From the NCBI RefSeq assembly GCF_010365305.1, contig NZ_CP048279.1:186001-250000 (forward strand): 64,000 nt of DNA. The letters run 5' to 3'. A program made the translations under genes and the position numbers. The DNA is from Staphylococcus sp. MI 10-1553. Lineage in GTDB: Bacteria; Bacillota; Bacilli; Staphylococcales; Staphylococcaceae. The notes beneath the pieces are model-generated. The model saw nothing but the letters and a program-made list of their open reading frames with translations. It had not been told where the DNA came from and ran no database searches. This document shows positions 17,201 through 24,979 of this stretch, one piece after another; the stretch's first letter is position 1; each line of letters starts with the position of its first letter.

Positions 17201-18760
17201 CAAGTCCTTGTCGGTGTGACAGTGACATATCCAGACGGTTCAAAAGATTATATTAAAGTGCCAGTCGTGACAAACCCACCGACAGATAACGTAAGATATG
17301 AACCTACAACTCAAGGTATTACAAAGCCATTTGGTGAACCAACAACAGCAGATGATGTGACAGGGGCGGTTAAAATACCAAACTTCCCAACAGATGGCGA
17401 GCAACCTGTTGTCACAGTCATTGATCCAAGACAATTGCCTAATGGTAAAAAAGAAGGCCAAACGAATGTCGGTGTAACCGTGAAATACCCAGACGGCACA
17501 ACAGACTACTTTACAGTTCCAGTTGTGACAAATAAGCAATCAGATAGCGATAAATATACACCAACAACTGAAGGTATTACGAAATCATTCGGCATGCCGA
17601 CAAATGCAGATGAAGTGGAAGATGCTATACAGATTCCAGGCTATCCAGAAGATGCGGAACCGCCTGTTGTGACAGTAAAAGACCCAATGCAATTACCAGA
17701 TGGCAGTGTAGGTGCAACAGTAGATGTCGATGTGACAGTGACATATCCAGACGGTACAACAGATGAAATAAGTGTTCCAGTCACAACAGCAAGTTCAGAT
17801 GATGGTGGTGGTAACGGTTCAAGCGGTTCATCAGCGGGAGGATCAGTGCCAGGCTCTAATGGTCCAACAGTTAGACCCTCTATCCAATTGACGGGGTTGA
17901 AAGGCTTTGTACCGCATTTCGCAGGACCAACAGACCATCATCAACAAGCAGATAGTGATAAGTACAGTCCAACAAGTGAAGGTGTAACGAAAGCACACGG
18001 CACACCAGTTACAGTGAGTGATGTGGAAGATTCTGTGTCCATTCCGAACTATCCAACTGACGATGCACAGCCTACTGTTACAGTAAAAGATGCATCACAA
18101 TTACCAGGTGGCACAACAGATGGGACAGTAGATGTCGATGTTGAAGTGCACTATCCTGATGGCTCAACAACAGCGCTCACAGTACCCGTGACGATTGGAA
18201 GCGCACCGACGATTCAATTAGAAACAACTGATTCAAGTGGTGTTAAATCAACGCTAACAACGGTTGACGGAGTAGATACGCAAACAGAAAAAATATCAAC
18301 AACGAAAGATGACACACCATCAGCAGACGACGTAACGACAGTCGCTCAAGGTCATGAAACAGATGCATCAGCAACGAAATATCAACGACCAGTGCGTGAT
18401 AAAGTAGTCACAATCCCAACAGTTGCTCATGGCTCAAAACAAGCAAATCATGATGATGAAAATACATCACATGCATCAAACCAAACAAATGAGATGACTG
18501 AAAAAGTTACGCCTGTGACTACAACAGCAGCAAGTGTGGCAAATGGCGATGTTGTTCCAACGCATCTCGCTGCTGCACCACATACTCAAGTAACGCAAGC
18601 TGTAAGAACTTCAACTGAAACAACAGCTAAAGAAGAGGTGAAGCAATTACCAGAAACAGGTGAAAACAAGAAACAAGCAGGTGCATTATTAGGTGGATTC
18701 ATTGCAGTGATTGGTGGTTTACTAATATTCGGTAGACGTCGTAACGAAAAGAAAGACTAA
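11240..18760 (+). CDS. Giant YSIRK/LPXTG cell-wall-anchored protein with 16 Rib-type repeats
   Basis: The 2506-residue protein has a YSIRK-type signal (RYAIRRFSAGIASVLVG, about 17-33), a Ser/Thr/Glu-rich low-complexity segment (about 48-300), then a non-repeated region (about 310-800) likely to hold the ligand-binding domain. A degenerate Rib-like domain spans 800-895. Sixteen units of about 86 residues begin at 900 (KYEPT..GVTK..G.PVTS..V), each with the LPDGT...VTVTYPDGT core of the Rib/alpha-like domain. A Gly/Ser-rich linker splits unit 15 from unit 16 (start 2241). LPETG is at 2470-2474, followed by a membrane span and RRRNEKKD, so sortase A anchors it. Expected role: adhesion or biofilm stalk; ligand unknown. 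AGGAG precedes the ATG. Confidence 0.95.
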   Translation: MNKSKEKHFNFLSKRQNRYAIRRFSAGIASVLVGTALFFGAHTSEASAAEQDQTSEAKQTPLDASDTSDTLTETNEKAAQAPTTETNPSVEEMNHKEATVNGQSIASSQTAEQSNEAKPTEMPTNDTENTTEAPVKEQTKDAQATDENIDVTPKNDTELQANNETSTRNSKTAEETTTEESKTEASTKENVTEEKTTKETPQEDTSHSEEVSKNEKRTIEKQATESSASEKSTTEMPTHQLESPSTEIPIDQTQMNTKQPQTTEQQFEKILKETNFDNMDPATKTLYLELLKDYADKQDTLKTAATVSTRNRPEKIAAPKKRTWSSDVVPENEVEILADAIANGYIGSATDATNAAHTLSGRAWVFGHGTPATMANGLKPVPEGTKVHLQWIDTDGATSPIYTAKTTNRLSSVDGSQMGPGAYAFDLRDGWTDANGKHHLYSAVKGQRYKLWIDDFETKDGNVNTMLRVSGGFRPGTFVDSVTYNNMGQFPLIGTNMQRTGIFMTTIPSKKYLTAKHVVTDTKGATANPAVTMIEDDFVSGKIWVETGYGDYANSATGPNYNMKDVAANGYKVVMTSLTDQGAKAYDTQVNHLPEKDRAEAARKLLTAHPEYMSVTVEGTTNKRGEYTLRFPKGTLNKDHLYGYVLSPDGEIVTSYSGFTSPEFRRPNYDLATAPQTAPYYRPIRNAWNNVNFAVVETTQTQINITNFDVTSNPAHRGQTAYVNITDMPNTSLLTRVQWKDSSGKVVQDSGPVTSEKAAESKARFVIPTNAKSGEVYTVQMVVGGHVIATDSLIVHVNEDAAKYHPVYPSTTVEPGQKVTIPTPKNANGRRLPNGTTFEKGHHVPKWVTVNHDGSMIVKPGEKVEEGDYDIPVIVTYPDGSKNTILAPVTVQEKEPMASEYEPTSEGVTKKYGTPVTSDDVTNSIHVPNFPAEGEQPVATVDDETQLPDGTTEGQVDVGVTVTYPDGTTDHITVPVVTQKQPDGDKYEPTSEGVTKKYGTPVTSTDVTDSIHVPNFPAEGEQPVATVDDETQLPDGTTEGQVDVGVTVTYPDGTTDHITVPVVTQKQPDGDKYEPTSEGVTKKYGTPVTSTDVTDSIHVPNFPAEGEQPVATVDDETQLPDGTTEGQVDVGVTVTYPDGTTDHITVPVVTQKQPDGDKYDPTTGGVTKPFGTPVTSDDVTNSIHIPNFPVEGEQPVATVDDETQLPDGTVEGQVDVGVTVTYPDGTTDHITVPVVTQKQPDGDKYEPTTGGVTKKYGEPVTSTDVTDSIHVPNFPVEGQQPVATVDDETQLPDGTTEGQVDVGVTVTYPDGTTDHITVPVVTQKQPDGDKYEPTTGGVTKPFGTPVTSDDVTDSVKIPNFPVEGQQPVATVDDETQLPDGTVEGQVDVGVTVTYPDGTTDHITVPVVTQNQPDNEKYDPVATGILKQFGDPTTAEDVTKLVEVPYYPEDKEQPKVTVTDPTTLPDGQTPGKADVDVTVTYPDGTTDHIQVPVWTNKQLDKHKYEPTTGGVTKKYGVPVTSDDVTDSVKIPNFPVEGEQPVATVDDETQLPDGTTEGQVDVGVTVTYPDGTTDHITVPVVTQKQPDGDKYEPTTGGVTKAFGTPATSDDVTNSIHVPNFPAEGEQPVATVDDETQLPDGTTEGQVDVGVTVTYPDGTTDHITVPVVTQKQPDGDKYEPTTGGVTKPFGTPVTSDDVTNSIHVPNFPVEGQQPVATVDDETQLPDGTTEGQVDVGVTVTYPDGTTDHITVPVVTQKQPDNEKYEPTTTGITKAYGVPTTAAEVTGSVQIPHFPVDGKQPVVTVNDPRQLPNGKKEGQINVPVTVTYPDGTKDLMTVPVITGKQAENEKYEPITLGVTKDYGDPTTAADVTDSIQIPTYPVGGQQPVATVDDENQLPDGTTEGEVDIPVTVTYPDGTQDHITVPVFTNQQRDNQKYEPTSEGVTKDYGVPTGVDDVLDTVTVPNYPADREERPVKTVDAPDRLPDGTTEGQVLVGVTVTYPDGSKDYIKVPVVTNPPTDNVRYEPTTQGITKPFGEPTTADDVTGAVKIPNFPTDGEQPVVTVIDPRQLPNGKKEGQTNVGVTVKYPDGTTDYFTVPVVTNKQSDSDKYTPTTEGITKSFGMPTNADEVEDAIQIPGYPEDAEPPVVTVKDPMQLPDGSVGATVDVDVTVTYPDGTTDEISVPVTTASSDDGGGNGSSGSSAGGSVPGSNGPTVRPSIQLTGLKGFVPHFAGPTDHHQQADSDKYSPTSEGVTKAHGTPVTVSDVEDSVSIPNYPTDDAQPTVTVKDASQLPGGTTDGTVDVDVEVHYPDGSTTALTVPVTIGSAPTIQLETTDSSGVKSTLTTVDGVDTQTEKISTTKDDTPSADDVTTVAQGHETDASATKYQRPVRDKVVTIPTVAHGSKQANHDDENTSHASNQTNEMTEKVTPVTTTAASVANGDVVPTHLAAAPHTQVTQAVRTSTETTAKEEVKQLPETGENKKQAGALLGGFIAVIGGLLIFGRRRNEKKD
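13937..17797 (+). repeat. Tandem 258-bp repeat array (15 Rib units)
   Basis: Units start every 258 bases: 13937, 14195, 14453, 14711, 14969, 15227, 15485, 15743, 16001, 16259, 16517 and on. Units 2 and 3 look identical at the DNA level (about 14163-14690). Units 1-6 and 8-10 are highly similar; unit 7 (15485-15742) and units 11-15 are clearly diverged. This is the pattern of recent unequal crossing over in the N-terminal part of an older array. A 16th unit follows a linker at 17960-18205. Confidence 0.93.
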
Positions 18761-18788
18761 TCCTTTGATTCACGTATATTTATTGATA

Positions 18789-18826
18789 AAGGCTTGTCCT
18801 CGTTCGTGAGGGCAGGTCTTTTTTTA
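18789..18826 (+). terminator. Terminator of the LPXTG protein gene
   Basis: GGCTTGTCCTC (18791-18801) pairs with GAGGGCAGGTC (18808-18818) using wobble pairs and is followed by TTTTTTT. It is 30 bases past the stop. Confidence 0.8.
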
Positions 18827-18988
18827 AATCAGTATCATCACTCTGGATATTTTAAATGATAATATATGCATAAGTTAGTAGTTTTATGAAATATAGTTTA
18901 CTTATTACATTTATTTTATTTATAATAGTTTTGATAGAGATGATTTCATTCAGCCAAATAGAGAAAAAGAGAGATTGGAGTGTATGAA

Positions 18989-19270
18989 ATGAGTTATGCT
19001 GTAGGTATTAGTTTTACAATTTTAATTTTATTAACAGGTCTATGGTTTATTATTTTTAACCGCCATCAACCTATTATTTTCTTTTTTCCAGAAAAGGCAC
19101 GTACGAATATATTAACAGGAAGATCTTTTCTAGTTTTAAGTTTGGTTTATTTTATCATTGTCATCATTTTACCCGTACGCATCTCGACCATGTTGTTACT
19201 TTACATAGGTTTGACGGCGTTGGATTTAATTGTCATGTACATATTATTGAAACTAGAAGTGATTGAATAA
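18989..19270 (+). CDS. Small three-span membrane protein, unknown
   Basis: ATG 18989 follows GGAGTG by 6 bases and gives 93 residues; an in-frame GTG at 18980 overlaps that site and is less likely. Three hydrophobic segments are visible: residues 6-24, about 48-66 and 70-88. Basic residues sit between the first two spans (NRHQP, PEKARTN, TGRS). No family was recognised. It ends in a terminator hairpin at 19286, so it is not co-transcribed with the helicase. Confidence 0.6.
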   Translation: MSYAVGISFTILILLTGLWFIIFNRHQPIIFFFPEKARTNILTGRSFLVLSLVYFIIVIILPVRISTMLLLYIGLTALDLIVMYILLKLEVIE

Positions 19271-19285
19271 TGAGCAATATGTGAG

Positions 19286-19315
19286 ACGGCTTTGTGTGAA
19301 ACAAGGTCGTTTTTT
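19286..19315 (+). terminator. Terminator of the small membrane protein gene
   Basis: ACGGCTTTGT (19286-19295) pairs with ACAAGGTCGT (19301-19310) through wobbles around GTGAA and runs into TTTTTT. Confidence 0.75.
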
Positions 19316-19321
19316 GTGTGA

Positions 19322-19337
19322 TGTTTCACGTGAAAAC
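19322..19337. promoter_or_regulatory. parS-like ParB (Spo0J) binding site
   Basis: TGTTTCACGTGAAAAC matches the Firmicute parS consensus TGTTNCACGTGAAACA at 14 of 16 positions, including the whole central TTTCACGTGAAA palindrome. It is intergenic. parS sites cluster around the replication origin, so this suggests an origin-proximal location. ParB binding itself is inferred. Confidence 0.6.
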
Positions 19338-19557
19338 TTACGGGTGAAGTAAAAGAAAGAATAAGTGATTTACACAAATGAGGTCATATGAATGAAATCG
19401 GATGTGTGGCATACATTAACAAGTGTGAGAGATACATGAAAGATATAAAGTGGTGACGCCATATGACTGGTTATATGATTCCAATAAAAAGTATAAAACC
19501 CCTAGTATTATTGATAAAATATAAGTGAATATTAAGACAATTTTGGAGGTTTATATA

Positions 19558-22500
19558 ATGGTCGAATTAGTGAAGAATACACTGTCAGCTTGGTCATTAT
19601 TAGAGACGTTACAACCTGGCACCATTGAAGATATCAAAACGTATTTAAATAAAGATATTTTTGTGCAAAATGAACAACAAAAGAAAGTTCACGATTTCAC
19701 TTCATATTATACAATTTGGGAAGATCAAAGGTTTCAATTAAAGGAAGATTTGAAAAGTAAAAGTAAAATACAGTTTCAAATGTACCGCTTTAACTTTAAA
19801 TTTGGGGAAGTTGAAAAGCTATTGCGAAGTATGTTCAATGATGAAGAAGTATATAATGTCGATCAAACAGACTGTTATGGTTATACGTTTATGGTAGATG
19901 ATAAAGGAAACGTGCTCATTGAAACATTACATGTGCCGATGCTGATGAGCGCACTTGCACAAATTAAACAAAACAAAGGTGCAGATATTGAAGCGATATA
20001 CTTTGATCATTTTGAGAAATTTAAACATAAATGTGAAGAAGTGCTTGGCAACAATCCATTAGATAAGGAAAAGATATTACAGTTAGATGAATTATATCGT
20101 CATTATTTTGAAGTTTTGATATCCGAACGTTCAGGATATTTCAATCATGCGATTGCAGTACACCACATTGAAAATGACAAACAGAATAATGAATTGAACA
20201 GTTTTTATATTTCGGATTTAGAAATGGCAAAAAATAATCCAAATGAGACACTCAAACAGTATATCCACGGTTTAAATGATAATGATAGAAATGTCATTGA
20301 TGAAAATAGAGCGTTGATAGAACAGTATTTAGAACCTCAGAATTATCCTGATGGACGATGGCCGTCATTAGTTGAACACAGACTGTCACTGATGCAACAA
20401 GTAGCCGTCAATCAAATTACAAGTGATGCTGATCAGGTGAGCTCTGTGAATGGTCCTCCTGGTACGGGGAAGACGACATTGCTTAAAGATATTTTTGCGC
20501 ATCATATTGTTGAAAGAGCGAAAACTTTTGCTGAATTGTCACGTCCTACTGATGCTTTTGTATACAAAAAAATTCATGAAACAGACCAATATGCGACTGC
20601 TTTTCTGAATCATCAACATACACTGTTCAAAATGGTTGTAGCATCAAGCAATAATGGAGCGGTCGAAAATATTTCTAAAGACTTGCCAAAGTTGTCCGAA
20701 ATGATTAGGGATGGAGAAAATACACAATTTCCGCATTATGAAGCGGCATATCAAGAAGTTGCACATCAATTAGAATTGTTTAAAGACATAGCTGAAAGAC
20801 TGATAGGAGAACCAGCTTGGGGATTGTTCTCAGGTGTATTCGGTAAAAAGGCAAATATTGATAAAGTAATGGCACAGATGATATCAGATAGCGAAAGTCA
20901 ACCATTGAACAAGTTGTTAATTAAAACTTTGAATCCGACTGAAATAAATAAAGAATGGAAAGAAGCTAAAGCAGCATTCGAAAAAACATTAGCAAAAGTC
21001 ACATCGTTGAAGGAAGAAATTTCGCAAGGTGTCCAACTTTATAAAAATATGCAGCAGCAAGCGAGGCAGTGTCAAAATGATATTATTTTACGTGATGAAT
21101 ATCAAACAAAAATCAATCAATTTGAAAGTGTTGAAAATCTTGAAAATGACAGGAATGATGTCGTCAAACAGATTGAGAAGATTGAAAGCGATAAAGCGGA
21201 TATTGAACAGTTGATTCAAGCGATGAAGGCAAACATGTCTTTAATGGAAAAGGTTAAAAATAAATTTTCTGGTAATGAACAAGTTGAAGCTTATCGAACT
21301 GAAATTGAAGCGTTATTAATGAAAAAAGTAGCATTGAACAAACAGAAAACAGCTATAGATGAAGCTATCAATGAGTCTAAACAGCTGTTTAAAAGTTTAC
21401 AAGAAGAGAAAAATCAAGTTGACGCACGACTGAAAGATTATGAATTGTCTCAAGAGGCTTATTCGACATTTGTAGAAAAACATCCTGATATTCATACGCC
21501 AAGTGATGACTTTTGGGAAGATACCAACGATGCATACCAAGCAAGACAAGAAAAAGTTTTATGGACTTCTGATGCATTACAATTTCATCGAGGCATGTTG
21601 TTTTTAAACGCGATGGTATTACATAAGTTGATTTTAGTAGGCAATGCAAAACAAATTCAATCCGGTCTTTATGATTTTCAAAGACGTTTTGAATATATGG
21701 TGTCATCGCCTAGTAAAGTAGAAAATGCATGGAATGTGATTCATCTTGTTTTTCCTGTGATTAGTACGACTTTTGCGAGCTTTAGAATGATGTATCAAAC
21801 GATGCCTAAAGATTTTATTGACTATCTTTTTATCGATGAAGCGGGTCAAGCCGTTCCTCAGGCTGCAGTGGGCGCAGTTCAACGTTCAAGGCATATTGTA
21901 GCAGTAGGTGATCCTATACAAATTGAACCGGTAGTCACGCTCGACAAAAATTTAGTTGATTTAGTGAGAAAAGCTTATGATGTGCCAGAAAGACTTGTAA
22001 GTGTAGAGGCTTCTGTACAGACACTTGCTGATTATGCCAATCGTTATGGCTATTGGAAAGAAACGCAAAGCCATAAACAATGGATAGGGATACCCTTATG
22101 GGTGCATAGAAGATGTTTAAATCCTATGTTCACAATTTGTAACAAAATTGCATATGAAGAAAAAATGGTGCTCCCTCAGTATATTAAAAATAATGAGCAA
22201 AAAGGCGTGATAGGCAAAGTATCGTGGTTAGATGTAAAAGGTAAAGCGAATCCAAAGCAATATGTCAAAACGCAAGGGGAAGCAGTCGTTTCTGCGCTGT
22301 ATCGAGATTGGGAAGAAGCATTAAAGAAAAATCAATATCCACCGAGTGTTTTTGTCATATCGCCATTTACTCAAGTGAAAAATGAAGTGATTAAATTAGC
22401 TCGAATCAAATTAGCAGAACAAATGCCTAAAGAGATAGGTCTTTCGGAATGGTTGACGTCATCCATTGGGACAGTGCATACTTTTCAAGGTAAAGAAGCG

Positions 22501-22689
22501 GCTAAAGTGTATTTTGTGACGGGGACAGATGAAACACAAAATGGTGCGATTAAATGGTCATGTCAAAAACCAAATTTAATTAATGTGGCGGTAACACGTG
22601 CAAAAAAGGAATTTATTATTGTAGGGGATAAAGCTCGTATCAGTGAATTTGATTATTATAAGACAATCGATGAAGAGAAAAACGCATAA
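19558..22689 (+). CDS. Large SF1 (Upf1-like) helicase/ATPase with coiled-coil insertion
   Basis: ATG 19558 follows TTGGAGG; this gives 1043 residues. Motif I is GPPGTGKT (299-306), the Walker B is FIDEAGQ (D760, E761), motif III is AVGDPIQIEP, motif V region is GTVHTFQGKEAAKVY and motif VI is NVAVTRAKKEF. This is the COG1112 superfamily I DNA/RNA helicase layout. Between motifs I and II lies a roughly 400-residue insertion, rich in E/K/Q and predicted coiled coil. The N-terminal 290 residues match no domain I recognise and no nuclease motif was seen. Relatives include stand-alone helicases in defence islands, but nothing next to it supports defence. It appears monocistronic. Confidence 0.85.
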   Translation: MVELVKNTLSAWSLLETLQPGTIEDIKTYLNKDIFVQNEQQKKVHDFTSYYTIWEDQRFQLKEDLKSKSKIQFQMYRFNFKFGEVEKLLRSMFNDEEVYNVDQTDCYGYTFMVDDKGNVLIETLHVPMLMSALAQIKQNKGADIEAIYFDHFEKFKHKCEEVLGNNPLDKEKILQLDELYRHYFEVLISERSGYFNHAIAVHHIENDKQNNELNSFYISDLEMAKNNPNETLKQYIHGLNDNDRNVIDENRALIEQYLEPQNYPDGRWPSLVEHRLSLMQQVAVNQITSDADQVSSVNGPPGTGKTTLLKDIFAHHIVERAKTFAELSRPTDAFVYKKIHETDQYATAFLNHQHTLFKMVVASSNNGAVENISKDLPKLSEMIRDGENTQFPHYEAAYQEVAHQLELFKDIAERLIGEPAWGLFSGVFGKKANIDKVMAQMISDSESQPLNKLLIKTLNPTEINKEWKEAKAAFEKTLAKVTSLKEEISQGVQLYKNMQQQARQCQNDIILRDEYQTKINQFESVENLENDRNDVVKQIEKIESDKADIEQLIQAMKANMSLMEKVKNKFSGNEQVEAYRTEIEALLMKKVALNKQKTAIDEAINESKQLFKSLQEEKNQVDARLKDYELSQEAYSTFVEKHPDIHTPSDDFWEDTNDAYQARQEKVLWTSDALQFHRGMLFLNAMVLHKLILVGNAKQIQSGLYDFQRRFEYMVSSPSKVENAWNVIHLVFPVISTTFASFRMMYQTMPKDFIDYLFIDEAGQAVPQAAVGAVQRSRHIVAVGDPIQIEPVVTLDKNLVDLVRKAYDVPERLVSVEASVQTLADYANRYGYWKETQSHKQWIGIPLWVHRRCLNPMFTICNKIAYEEKMVLPQYIKNNEQKGVIGKVSWLDVKGKANPKQYVKTQGEAVVSALYRDWEEALKKNQYPPSVFVISPFTQVKNEVIKLARIKLAEQMPKEIGLSEWLTSSIGTVHTFQGKEAAKVYFVTGTDETQNGAIKWSCQKPNLINVAVTRAKKEFIIVGDKARISEFDYYKTIDEEKNA

Positions 22690-22700
22690 GTCAACGAAAT

Positions 22701-22733
22701 AAACAGTCGTAGCTTCAAATGTTGCGACTGTTT
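22701..22733 (+). terminator. Terminator of helicase gene
   Basis: AAACAGTCG (22701-22709) pairs perfectly with CGACTGTTT (22725-22733). It lies 12 bases after the stop; the T-tract is short. Confidence 0.65.
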
Positions 22734-22835
22734 ATTGATGCTTACCTATGAATGAGGTTGTCCATCACCATCATTCGAGAATGTCTGCTATAATATGGAG
22801 CGTTAAGAAAAGTATCGAAATCAGGGGATAAGAGA

Positions 22836-23546
22836 ATGCAAGGGCGTAATGATTTTATCGAGAGATTGCTTGAAAATGCGGGTGTTACAACAGGTATGCG
22901 ACGGATGAAGTGACGCAAATGGTGGCGAAAATCGTTGGTGAGACAGGTGAGGTCATTGGTGTAGATATGAATCGAAATTTATTGGATATTGCTGAAAATA
23001 ACAATTACGCGCCCCATGTTCAATTTATAAAGGCAGGATCTTTATCAAGTTCCTGAATCACTCGGTCAGTTTGATGTGATATTGGGACGTCGTATTTTAA
23101 TGTATTTGCCAGATGTTCCCAAAATATTAACTCTATTGAAATCGCGATTAAACTCGAAAGGTATTATGTGTTTTCAAGAAAGTGACACGATCAATGGGGA
23201 TGTTGGTGCGGAATCATTACCGGAACATCAACAGGCGATTCAACGTGTGTGGTCAACGATTCAACAGGGAGGTAGCGATATGCATATCGGTCAAAAATTG
23301 TACTATCTGTTTCTACAAGCTGGTTTGACAGACGTCCATGTGCATGCGGAAGCCCTCATTCAAACGTCTGACAACAACGTTTTACAGTGGTTGACAGAAA
23401 TGATGTTGCCAAGAATGGTTCAGCATAACATCGTGAGCGAAGACTTCTCCCTAGATCAATGGAAGCAAGCGATGGATAGAGATGCAAGACAGCATCAGGC
23501 AGCCTTTATTCGTGACATGCCTTATGGAATTTTTGGAAGAAAATGA
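22836..23546 (+). pseudogene. Class I SAM-dependent methyltransferase, broken
   Basis: ATG 22836 opens a frame that reads 25 codons and stops. A deletion at about 22899 removes the glycine-rich SAM motif I and shifts frame. The next piece (TDEVTQMVAKIVGETGEVIGVDMNR...) runs to about 23034, where one extra G in AAGGCAGGATC shifts frame again. The rest (about 23040-23546) encodes FDVILGRRILMYLPD and the C-terminal half intact. With two independent lesions, including loss of motif I, it cannot make an active enzyme. The original substrate is unknown. A GGGGATAAGAG ribosome binding site remains. Confidence 0.85.
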
Positions 23547-23578
23547 TTTCATGCTATATCAACCTAATCTAACTAATG

Positions 23579-23622
23579 AAAAACGAGCATCGATCTAATG
23601 ACGGGTCTGAATGCTCGTTTTT
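23579..23622. terminator. Bidirectional terminator between two broken genes
   Basis: AAAAACGAGCAT (23579-23590) pairs perfectly with ATGCTCGTTTTT (23611-23622), giving a T-tract on both strands between convergent genes. Confidence 0.85.
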
Positions 23623-23629
23623 AATATTA

Positions 23630-24870
23630 TTACGCATGTGTCTGTTGTTCATCCTTACGCAAAAGAACTACAAAAATAAAGAGAAGTGCAGCAACAACTA
23701 ATAAAATAGCTGAAATGTAAAATGCGATAACCTTTGAACCTGTCATATCTCCAATGAGACCTGTTAACCAAGGCGCAACAACAGACGAAGACATGCCAAA
23801 AAAGTTAAACATTCCAAGTGCTTTTGCAACAACGTCTTCTTTGACAGAATCAGATACGTACGTTATTAGCACAGGATCAATCGCCAATTTGCCAAGTAAT
23901 CCATAAAGAATAAGTGCGATATAGAGAACGATTGGTGTAGGTGAAAAGACTGTTAAGCTAATTGTAATCGCAGCTGCAAATAGTAAAAAACGATCAAATT
24001 AAGACGTTGGTGTGCATTTTTGTCAATATACTTTGAAAAGATTAATGCGCCAGGTACAGCTGTAATAGCTACGATAGCTGCAACATAACCAACAGACGAT
24101 TGTTCAAAGTTCTTTTCGGCGACTAAAAATGACGGTAACCAAGTGACAATCATGTAATAGCCGTAACAAGTTGCAAAATAAACGAAATAGATGACGAGTT
24201 GTTTCGGTGCAAACAAACTCACCTGTTGGGTTTCTGTTGATACAGTATGATGTGTCTCTTTTGCCTGTTGAGTTGATGTTTGTGATTTATCGCTTTTGAT
24301 AAATAAAACGAAAACGCATGTGACTGCTAAAATAATGATGCTAGTCATGTATAGCATATAGTTCCATTGGATATTTAGTCCACCCACTAATACAGATGAC
24401 CCTACTAAACCGATAATCATACCTAAAGCAGAACCGCTGTTAATGATGGCGTTGGAGAAGCTCTTTTTATCTTTCGGTGTATATTTGGCTGAAAGTGAGA
24501 AAGCTGCGCCATAATATGAACCTGTAGAAATCCCTGCAACTAACGCCCCTAAATAAACTTGTGTAAGTGTATGTGCAGTTCCGATGATAAAAGCTGCAAT
24601 CGCAAATCCTAAGAATGCTGGAATTAACACTCTTTTTTGACCGAATTTATCGACAAGTGCGCCAGATGGAATTTGCATTCCGGTGTAAGCAAAGAAATAT
24701 ATACTTGCGACGAGCCCAATCTGAGAGTCGCTTACATTGCCGAGATCACTCTGGATTTGCGGATAAATTGGTGTTAAGACAGTACGATAAATCCATATCG
24801 CAATCCAACCGAGGACAAGAGCTATAATAATTTTTTTATAATAGTTAGCGTCTGTCATCTGCTTATTCAT
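23630..24870 (-). pseudogene. MFS transporter, frameshifted
   Basis: The leftward frame from ATG 24870 encodes about 290 residues of a 12-span major facilitator (LGWIAIWIYRTVLTPIYPQ, signature DKFGQKRVLIPA) and then shifts near 23985-24003 at GATCGTTTTTTAC, ending at 23953 in a nonsense tail. The missing end continues in another frame to the stop at 23630 (LAIDPVLITYVSDSVKEDVV...). Joining the two restores a normal length of about 413 residues. A single missing base explains it. Position beside pucR suggests a former ureide or organic-acid transporter. A sequencing error or phase variation in the T-run is possible. Confidence 0.8.
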
Positions 24871-24979
24871 AATGATTCCCTCCTGATTTTTCTTTAATTC
24901 TAGTTTACTAGTATCTTAGGAGAGAAAAATTGTTGGAAACTATAAAAAACACTTTTCTTTTTGTGAAATTCAACAAATT

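Noticed and set aside
13937..17797. Regular repeat array considered as CRISPR.
   Set aside because: Unit length is 258 bases, it is coding throughout and has no spacers.
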